Below are positions 55,978 to 64,000 of a stretch of 64,000 nt of DNA, one piece after another (the first letter of the stretch is position 1; every line of letters begins with the position of its first letter). The notes under the pieces are model-generated. The model saw only the letters and a list, made by a program, of their open reading frames with translations. It searched no databases and was not told where the DNA came from. The stretch is from Bedellia somnulentella (Eukaryota; Arthropoda; Insecta; Lepidoptera; Bedelliidae), in the NCBI GenBank assembly GCA_963576735.1, contig OY755175.1, forward strand, positions 5,348,401-5,412,400, in the 5' to 3' direction. The position numbers were made by a program, and so were the translations under genes.

Positions 55978-56507
55978 TGTCTTATATTTAGTAAACTAAA
56001 TAATGCTAGAGTTGCATTATAAATTAAATTACCTGAATAAAGTATTCAATATGAAAGGTGAAAAGATAATATGAGAAAAACAAGTATATCTCTCTTGTAA
56101 TACAAAAATATACTCTTATAAAACAATATATTTTTATATTAATACTCCTTCAATAAATGTTTAAAACCTTTGGCACGTTCCGGTTTCATATTTATCTAAA
56201 AGTGTCCTGTTCTAAACTTGTAGCAATTAAATGAAATTTCGGAAGGTGTTATTGACCTTTGAATAGAGCCCGCACATTGCCCTTACATTTTGCCTGATTA
56301 TACTAAGGGGGTCGTACGAAATTGTTGATAAAGTATATCTTATGCATACTAATAAGTGTTTACAATATCTCTAGATGTGTTTTAGAATTCGTCTAGTAGT
56401 AGTTAGTATAAGTATAATTAAGCATCAAGTAATTTAAATTACAGAAAGAGTAAGCAGTAAGCAAAAAATGGTATTTTCTAAGACTTTCACGATTGCACAT
56501 TATAATT

Positions 56508-56627
56508 AAAACTACTTTTGACTTTCGGATATTTTAATCGCGTGTTATTAGGTACATGGTTTTTAATAACACGCGATTTACATGTAATAACACGCGATTA
56601 AAATATCCGAAAGTCAAAAGTTGTTTT
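56508..56627. mobile_element. MITE-H copy 2: hairpin element with 43-bp inverted repeat
   Basis: Arms at 56508-56550 and 56585-56627 match with one mismatch and include CGGATATTTTAATCGCGTG. The short spacer carries another AATAACACGCGATT copy. The flank at about 56465-56507 is the reverse complement of the sequence right of copy 1 (TGCAATCGTGAAA-type), so the family extends beyond the hairpin. Confidence 0.8.
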
Positions 56628-56679
56628 AATTATAGTAAGCAAAAAAGTCGAATTATTTTGATTATTAAATTATATCGTT

Positions 56680-56822
56680 GTGCCGTATAGCGGGGACCGC
56701 TTAGAATGTCACTACCCCGATTGGGGTATGGGGCTTGTTTAAGTGGTTTTTGAGCGATGTGGTTGGATACCCATCACTGCATCAGGCTGAGGCGTTATGG
56801 CCATGAGTGTATGTGTGTATGT
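56680..56822 (+). mobile_element. SINE-A copy with internal deletion
   Basis: GCCGTATAGCGGGGACCGCT through ATGGCCATGAGTGTATG; about 90 internal bases are missing. Confidence 0.65.
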
Positions 56823-57146
56823 AAAAAAAATAAAAGCCCTTCTGTATATTAAACATTGATATTCTTCAGGTCAAGTTAGGCAAAAACTACGCAACCGTTT
56901 TTATTGCGTTCATTTATCTTTAAATAAAACAGGTTATTTTGCTCTTTGGTTTTCGATATTCTATTTATTTATTTATTTATTTATTTGGATGAACAACAGC
57001 GATATACTACAATAATCTTAAATATAATAATACTAATACTAGGTAAGCATACCGCCTTAAACGTTCATCACTAAGACACAATGTTATATTTAAAAAGTGA
57101 AACAAACAGTACTATTACTCTTTTTGGAATTATTTTAATGAAAAGA

Positions 57147-57308
57147 TGATGACATCGGCTTAGAACGTGGCGGCATAGGGTTTTTGGGCTCTATAGTGAT
57201 TGTTGGGCGACGTGGCTGGAAACATATCACGAGCCATCCTTTATTTTATCTACCAATTTTTCTCCAATTCTACCCCTTTTTGGGATTCACAGTCGTGAGT
57301 ATATTTAA
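57147..57308 (+). mobile_element. Degenerate SINE-A copy
   Basis: ACATCGGCTTAGAACGTGG, TGATTGTTGGGCGACG and CAGTCGTGAGTATATTTA keep the family order with deletions. Confidence 0.6.
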
Positions 57309-57642
57309 TTAATGTGTATTGACTAATGAAATTTTATTTATGCTATTTTAAATCACATAAAAGGGGTAGTCTTGGCAAATCCACTTTTTGTCAGTAATGT
57401 AAGAAGATTGTAGAATAAAAAATGATGGATGTTGAGTCTCTAATACAAGTAAAAGTAACTTTATATAATAACAAAGGCTGATAGTAAGCAGATATCATTA
57501 TTCTCTTACCTTTTAAAAGGCCGGTCGTGACCTCATAATTAGATCACGGGTATGTTTTACGTCCAACAGTTCTGTAGGGGACTTCGTATTTCATAACAGA
57601 GTAAACTAATGTATCGCGGAGTGTTAACTTATACTCTCGGGC

Positions 57643-57900
57643 TGCTGTGTATTGTCAGCTTAGGATAGCACTACCCCATTTCTTCTCATGGGTGATCGTA
57701 AGAGGCAACAAAAGGTATGGGATTTTATAAGTCGATTCCAGCCGATGCGGTTGGAGCCCCATCACCAACGATACTTTACTTCAAACATCTTGTTCCCTAT
57801 CAACTTCCAAATGTGACTGAACAGATTTAAGCTCTAAAGCTCTGGCTATCCCTTTTTAGGATTTATGGCCGTGAGTATATGTATGTGTGTATGTATGTAT
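57643..57900 (+). mobile_element. SINE-A copy
   Basis: GCTGTGTATTGTCAGCTTAG through TATGGCCGTGAGTATATGTA with a TATG tail. Confidence 0.87.
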
Positions 57901-58255
57901 TTTTTTCTGCGTTATATTGTATTAAAGATTCGATGAATACTCGGTTGACAAATATTCGTGCGTTGATAAAAAATGACGCACTTTCGTTCGGGCTTAGGTT
58001 TGTAAGAATTAACTGCATTACTAAATAAACTTACAATGTATACGTCGAATTTGCCAACTGCTAATTTGCAATGTTGAATTATGTTCCGAAATGAATGATG
58101 ATAATCATTTACTAAAAAAAACTTCATCTAATTATATTATATTTTATTAAAATTGAGTCTTTTCGCATATTAAGTATAAACATTATTTCAAAATTATACT
58201 ATCATTTAATGTTTACTTAATAATGTATATTTAATAAATTAAGTTTAATTAAGAG

Positions 58256-58352
58256 AGGTGTGCCAGGATCGTACAAAGTGGCGATCGAGAGTCTCTGCAT
58301 TCCCCAATGGGAACTAACGGCGTGAGAATATGTATGTATGTATGTAAGTAAG
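58256..58352 (+). mobile_element. LINE-B extreme 3' end
   Basis: It encodes EVCQDRTKWRSRVSAFPNGN-stop, followed by CGGCGTGAGAATATGTATG and a TATG tail: a very short 5'-truncated copy. Confidence 0.7.
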
Positions 58353-58411
58353 TTTCGATTATTACTGTCATTTCTTTGCATACAAATTGTCTTAGCTATT
58401 AATAATTACAA

Positions 58412-58622
58412 TAGGAAGTAAGCTAGCCAGAACTTTGGAATAATAAATTTTTCAGTCAGTTTCGGAGGTTATGTGAGGATAGAATTGTAAAACAAAGAGT
58501 TTTGGTGATGGGACTTCAACCTTATCGCCGAAAAATCAATTTAAAAGCCCCAATACCGTAAGCTGCTTCTTACAGACACCCACGGGAAGAATTATGGTAG
58601 TGCTGTTTAAGCTACACAGCAT
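58412..58622 (-). mobile_element. SINE-A copy lacking its tail
   Basis: GCTAGCCAGAACTTTGGAAT through AGTGCTGTTTAAGCTACACA; the 3' end is missing. Confidence 0.7.
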
Positions 58623-58629
58623 AGCCTAT

Positions 58630-60800
58630 TTGTAATACTCGTAAATTCAATAAAGAAAAGAAAGAAGAAGAAGATGTATTACTGATTCCATCACTAAGTG
58701 ATGACATCACATTTTCAAATGCTGAACTTTAGTTCTCAAACTAGTGGAGTTTTGAAATATAACATCGGTATAAAAACGTGTTATAAAAGAATTTCCCGAG
58801 AAATGGGAAATGTGTTCTTTGTTCACTAATATCGTTGAAAATATGAAGTAAACAAATAATACTCAAAATGAATGAGAGAGCAGTAGATGATGTAATGATT
58901 GGCGCCGCATGAAAAGTTCATTCTTGGAAGTCTAACCCAATTGAAATTCACCCTAGCAAGATCAATTTGCTGCAGGTGTTACTCGTATTATTTCTTCAGT
59001 TTCTTAATCACCGCGCCGCAGTATTTTTATATAAATACCGCGTATTATATATCAATCATAAAATGTATTTCTAAGTAATAACAAATCAGTAACGAAATAT
59101 GATATATTGAATGAAATTATCTTGTGCATATTCGTATTTTTTAAGCGTTTTCCGAAACAGAAAATAACAATTTATTTCTAATGTATGTTTTACTTCTGAC
59201 TAAATGTTTCTAAGTGTTTTGCGAAAAACTGTTAGATTTACGGTAAAATTTAATTGTTTTTCCACAGAATATTCCTTTTGCATGCAGGGCATGACCAGCA
59301 ACTAGGTCCTCGTATAGCATACGAAAATACTGCACATGACTATGCATAAATCGGCCATGTGGTTTTCACATAATGTAGAGAATATTGAAAGAATTGAACA
59401 GAAAACGATGAGTGATCATTGACATGTGTCAATTTTAATTAATATAAACTCACACACATCAACTTTTAGAAAATGTGGATGTGGATGAGAGTGCGATGTG
59501 TGGAAATTGTGAATTATTAACTAAGGTTGACGGAACGTTATGAAAAACATGGTAGGGAAACTCTTTAGGGCTGACTTATAAAGTCATGTGACAGTGTTTT
59601 CATACAATGGCGTGGGGCATTTTCTAGACTAAAGTAATAAAAGTATGTAGAAGTTAAAATATATGCATGATAAGCAGCCACCGAGACCTTCTATACCGTT
59701 GTTAGATTACGCCTTAAGTCTCTTTTTACTACTGTTTTGTTAACCCACAACGTACTCCTACATAATATGTGATCCCCTCGTAAAATAATTTTTATGATTT
59801 TTGTATCTTCTAAATCTTGTTTCGATGCCTGAAACCTAATACATTATACGACTTTGCTCTACTTTCAGGGTCTTAGATAATTTAAAATATAAAGAAGATT
59901 GTCAAAATATTGCTTTTTACGTAGTCGGTGGCATAATTCGTTTAATATTTTATGGCTTACGTAGGCGTTGAGTACTATGATGTCAAACTATATTAACGTT
60001 TAAAGTTGAAAAAGATAAAAAACCAATATAAAGATTGTATCGTTTTGTTTTAACTTCCCTACTAATTCTGCAAAAAGTAAAGCGTTTAGTTTTTTGGATT
60101 ACTACAGGAGCTGTAAGACACCAAAAGTATAGTATAGTATAGTATATTTATGCCTGATGCCAATGGTCCTTTTATTTCACCATTTCATCCAGGTTAAGGA
60201 AAAATTAAAATTTCCGTACTGTAGGAGTGATCTTAAAAAATAAAAATTATCGATATAAAATAGGTTTAAGAAAGCACTACTACTGTTTCACTCCTTAATG
60301 ACAAGGTATTTTACCTGTTTTAATTACTGATAGCATTAACAGAGAGCGCATTATACCATTGCACCAAGACGATGCATAATGTAACTAAACAAATAGCACT
60401 GACAAGTAGGCCTGCCATTGGAGTAGGATTACAACCTCCTGAAATTGTTTTAATAGAAAACTAACTCCACACAGCAAAATTTTCCTAGTTATTCTGAGAG
60501 TGTGGCAGATTTTCCTTATTTGTTTAAAGTTCAGTCTAAAGAGAAGTTCTATATATTGTCGTCTAAAGCTAAGAAAAGATACTATTTCGGTCAACGTCAC
60601 GGCACTAATTGGCATAAAATATTATTTATTTGTTTATGTATTTGCATTAAATAAAGTCGTTAGCCAAGTCTGAAGATTTTGAAACTTTCCAATAACATAT
60701 TTGTTTTGATTTCGCAAAGATCTCGCGGATTCGCACGTGGAATTATCCGAACTCATTGACAGAATATTCCGGTTGATACGATTTGTTATGAGAGGAAACT
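58630..60800. other. Mostly unrecognised sequence
   Basis: No exon or full repeat was seen. Segments near 59290-59370 (GCACATGACTATGCATAAAT) and 59545-59615 (AAGTCATGTGACAGTGTTTT) look like very old SINE-C pieces in opposite orientations. Confidence 0.4.
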
Positions 60801-60895
60801 TTTCACGTGTTCAGAATCTTAGTGCTTTTTGATGAGCCGATAAATGTGTCAGTGATTAAGTATTTTAATACAGCAGTGTTTACTTTAGCCAGACC

Positions 60896-60979
60896 ACAAT
60901 CGGCGAATTGGCTTCCGGGATTTGGACTGCTCACTGGCGCCGTCGACCGCCGCGCCATCGAGACTAAACGCCTGGTCTT
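60896..60979 (+). CDS. Candidate internal exon, GC-rich
   Basis: A GC-rich stretch in AT-rich surroundings lies between an acceptor-like TACTTTAGCCAG and a donor-like GTAAAT. One frame reads ANWLPGFGLLTGAVDRRAIE. Composition and edges resemble an exon, but no domain is recognised and no neighbouring exon was found. Confidence 0.25.
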
Positions 60980-61071
60980 CGTAAATCTAAAATTATTAAC
61001 TGTCAGGAGGCTTACATTTTACAAAGGCAAATTTCATGGAAAGGAACAAACACTACACACAAACATATTAA

Positions 61072-61425
61072 TAAACACACTCACGGCTATAAATCCCGAA
61101 AGGGGTGCCAGAGTTTGGTTCCTTGAATTTTAATTACACATGGGCCGTTCGTATGTGGTTTTGGGGCGATGCGGTTGGAAACCCATCACCAACGATACTT
61201 TATTTCTACCATCTTGTCCCTTATCAACTTCCAAATGTGGCTTAGGAGTTTCCAGCTCTGAAGGGTTTCCCCTTTTTGGGATTTATGGCCGAGAGTATAC
61301 CAGAAACCACTCTTAAAAAATAAAGACTCGTTAGTAATTAACAATCACTTTAAAAGCCCAGTACTCTTACGACACTCACACGGAAGAAATGGGTTAACAT
61401 TCTAATCTAACCCGGCACTACAGAG
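61072..61425. mobile_element. Cluster of SINE-A fragments
   Basis: A minus-strand 3' piece (61072-61125), a plus-strand copy lacking its 5' part (about 61138-61300) and a minus-strand 5' piece (about 61340-61425). A later copy inserted into an older one would explain the layout. Confidence 0.6.
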
Positions 61426-61462
61426 ATACCATACTATGTAAGTACTTGTAGCTAAGTAGTTG

Positions 61463-61712
61463 CTGTGTAGTGTCGGCTTAGAATAGCAACCCATTTCTTC
61501 CGGTGGGTGTACGTAAGAGGCGACTAACGGTATTAGGGCTTTCAAGGGATTTTTGGGCGATGCGGTTGGAGTCCTATCACCAACAACCTTTATTTTACCA
61601 TCCTTTCCCCACTCAACCTTCCAAAAGTGGCTGAGGAATTTCAAATTCCTTAGCTCTGGCTACCCCTTCTAGGTATTTATGGCTGTGAGTATATGTATGT
61701 ATCTATGTATAA
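61463..61712 (+). mobile_element. SINE-A copy
   Basis: GCTGTGTAGTGTCGGCTTAG through ATGGCTGTGAGTATATGTAT. Confidence 0.87.
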
Positions 61713-62077
61713 GTACTAAAATAGGTTAAAATCTCCTGCTTTAATATCATTAGATTTCTACCTTAACAGACACAAAAGAATAAAGTTTAAACTCATATCA
61801 TACCCTTTGTGGGTAAAACGAAGTTTACAAAGAGAAGCACCACTCTCAACCCACACTTAACAGCTATTTTTAAAGCAAAACAGAAACATGATATTGCAAA
61901 GAGGCTACTTAGGAAATAATAAAGCAAGGAAGAACAAAGGAACTCTAGACTACACGGTAATATGATTAAGCTATTAAAGTTTCAAAGGATTCCTCAGACG
62001 TGTACTTCTGTCGCCTACAAACAGGGGCATTGTTTTATAAGCGCTTACTACATTACTAACTTAACTTGTTATTAATA

Positions 62078-62328
62078 CATACAAACATGCATATACTCAC
62101 GGCTATAAATCTCCAGAAGGGGTAGCCAGAGCTAAGGAATTCGAAATTCCTCAGCCACTTTTGGAAAGTTGAGTGGGGAAAAGATGATAAAATAAAGGTT
62201 GTTGGTGATGGGTCTCCAACCGCATCGCCCAGAAATCCCTCAAAAGCCCCTATTCCGTTAGTCGTCTCTTACGTACACCCACCGACAGAAATGGGGTAGT
62301 GCTTTTCTAAGCCGACACTTCACAGCTT
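62078..62328 (-). mobile_element. SINE-A copy
   Basis: CATGCATATACTCACGGCTA through CTAAGCCGACACTTCACAGC. Confidence 0.87.
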
Positions 62329-62339
62329 AGAATAGCACG

Positions 62340-63410
62340 TTATTAATCCTAACAGGGAAATGACAATGTAGTACATCTTAATATGTCTAGCGTCTCGACA
62401 ACGTGTATAATTGGATCCAAAGTAATGATGAGGTGTTGAATACTAGGAACGATAGAATTGTATGAAAATATAAAATAATATAAATATTTAAGGCTAAGCT
62501 ATAGTTTCGAGGTCAAAACAAATTGTAAGCCACCTTTGGAAATTGGTAGGCAATACGATAGTATAACTAGATTGGCATTGAAGCTTTGCATGCTGAAACG
62601 AACGATTGGAGCGAAGCCGGACCAAACCAAACGTGGTTTCTCTTAAACATTTTCATTGAGATTTCCGAATCTTTTTGGTTTTCATCGATTCAGTGCGCGC
62701 ATAATAGCTTTGTTTTGTTTACATGGGAATTTTTATGGGTAATTATTCCTCAATGGTAACGTTTTTTCGAGATAACTCTCCGACACGAACTGGTACTCGA
62801 TGCGTATGACCATCATGCACAGTTCGATAGAGATCGTTTGAGCCGTTTTGAATGAGCGATGTCTCAATCGAAATACTAAACCCACCAAACCATTCTGCAA
62901 AAACTAGCCAAGTCTCGATGGAGCTGCTAGTTTATCTTTAAAAAATAAGAAATCTTGACTAAGTCGTGCCAAGCCTATGGTTCCTTACTGAGATTTCTTT
63001 AATATTATAGACAATCTTATATTACTGGCTGTTAACTTGTACCCACTAACGTATAAAGAATGTTCAACGGCTGTTCAGATGTGGGGTGTAAATGGAGCTA
63101 ATAAGTGATATGTCGATTTCTGAGTAGTTGTAAATTCACCATTAGTCATCTTGTAGGATACCCATAGGTAATAATAATAATATGGAGCACATTTCCCTCG
63201 AAACTATGCGGCATCAAATAAATCTCTGCTGGAAATGCATTTCTAAATCTCAAGCAAAGAACAACCTAAAATATATGATCCACTACCCTATTGGATAATC
63301 ATGCTGCTATGTTTTATCGGAATTAAACTTATGAGTAGGACGGATGGTAAAACGAAAAGAAATAAAAAACTTGCTTAACATTTTTTTTTGTTGATGAGGG
63401 TAAAAGGTAA
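62340..63410. other. No recognised feature
   Basis: Unique-looking intergenic sequence; 62570-62990 is somewhat less AT-rich but has no usable frame. Confidence 0.4.
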
Positions 63411-63419
63411 AAAAAAACA

Positions 63420-63510
63420 TTTTAACACTCATCATCTAATTTATCATCACTCGTCATCCATCCTCTCTATGTGCCCAAACCATCTCAATTTTTAAATCCC
63501 TTCTTATTTT
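63420..63510 (-). mobile_element. LINE-B-like fragment (LRWFGHIERMDDE block)
   Basis: On the minus strand the sequence reads TLRWFGHIERMDDE, a conserved block downstream of the reverse transcriptase in RTE-like elements. Confidence 0.5.
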
Positions 63511-63805
63511 CAATTTTATTTCAGTTGTAAAATGAACAATCACAATGAGTCACATTCTATATCATTATTGTAATTGAAATGAATACTGTTGAATGTAGTT
63601 ACTCATTTAGTTTAGATGGATGATAATAAATCTTTGCCGGAATAAGTGACGGGCTGGAGGATGTTTATTGATGACGACGAATTTCATTAGTGCTTTTCCT
63701 CAACGTTAATGAAATTGCCACAGATCGGTCATTGACCTACACAATCAGGTAGATATGTGAAACTATGTACTATTAATTAGTTTTCCATGGGGTTTTCAAA
63801 ATATA

Positions 63806-63985
63806 TACACATACATACATATACTCACGGCTATAAATCCCTAGAAGGGATAGCCAGAGCTAAAGAATTAGAAAATCCCCAGCCACTTTTGGAAGTGGGG
63901 AAAAGATGGTAAAACAGGGTTGTTGGTGATGGGTCTCCAAACGCATCGCTCAAAAATCCATTATATAGTCTCTATAAGTATAAAA
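63806..63985 (-). mobile_element. SINE-A copy, 5'-truncated
   Basis: CACATACATACATATACTCA through AACGCATCGCTCAAAAATCC near the window end. Confidence 0.8.
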
Positions 63986-64000
63986 TGTATACTGAACATT

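Overview
This window looks like repeat-dense nuclear DNA from a moth or butterfly. The sequence is AT-rich, with one intron-containing host gene surrounded by dozens of short interspersed repeats, several of the type common in lepidopteran genomes. The ordinal assignment is inference from repeat character and gene type. There are no bacterial-style operons, CRISPR arrays, rRNA genes or confident functional tRNA genes.

Host gene: five coding exons on the + strand (17493-17631, 17846-17940, 27584-27734, 29171-29364, 31626-31970) join into a 307-residue CRAL-TRIO (Sec14-like) lipid-transfer protein of the alpha-tocopherol-transfer-protein-like group. An AATAAA signal lies about 220 bp after the stop. 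Exon 1 begins at a splice acceptor, so an unidentified upstream exon should exist. Intron 2 is 9.6 kb and carries an apparently intact mariner transposon (21279-22569, antisense), a Harbinger-type MITE, tRNA-derived SINEs and many SINE-A copies.

Repeats: the commonest is a roughly 240-bp element, here called SINE-A (about 40 copies and fragments, both strands). It ends in GTGAGTATATGTATG-type microsatellite and is often flanked by 8-16 bp target-site duplications. Its last ~45 bases resemble the 3' end of LINE-B, an RTE-like LINE whose short 3' pieces occur about a dozen times. This suggests that LINE-B mobilises SINE-A. Other families are SINE-C (~365 bp, tRNA-like head, ten clear copies), SINE-D (tRNA-like head, four copies), SINE-E, a ~320-bp repeat containing a tRNA-like sequence (five tRNA-like copies, three of them in one tandem-plus-inverted insertion), composite element F, and repeat G.

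DNA transposons: a mariner with perfect 27-bp terminal repeats; an internally deleted hAT element with a frameshifted BED zinc finger and an 8-bp duplication (6309-7159); a hAT-type MITE (30949-31173); a Harbinger-type MITE (26683-26910); and hairpin-like MITEs. Non-LTR reverse-transcriptase remains occur at 49808-51770 (long open frame, minus strand) and 42739-44400 (decayed, plus strand).

Layout: 1-16000 is intergenic repeats; 17483-32200 is the CRAL-TRIO gene; 32200-64000 is intergenic repeats and retroelement remains, with two weak candidate exons (39167-39438 minus; 60896-60979 plus). Names such as SINE-A are local labels. Repeat boundaries are approximate unless a target-site duplication fixes them.
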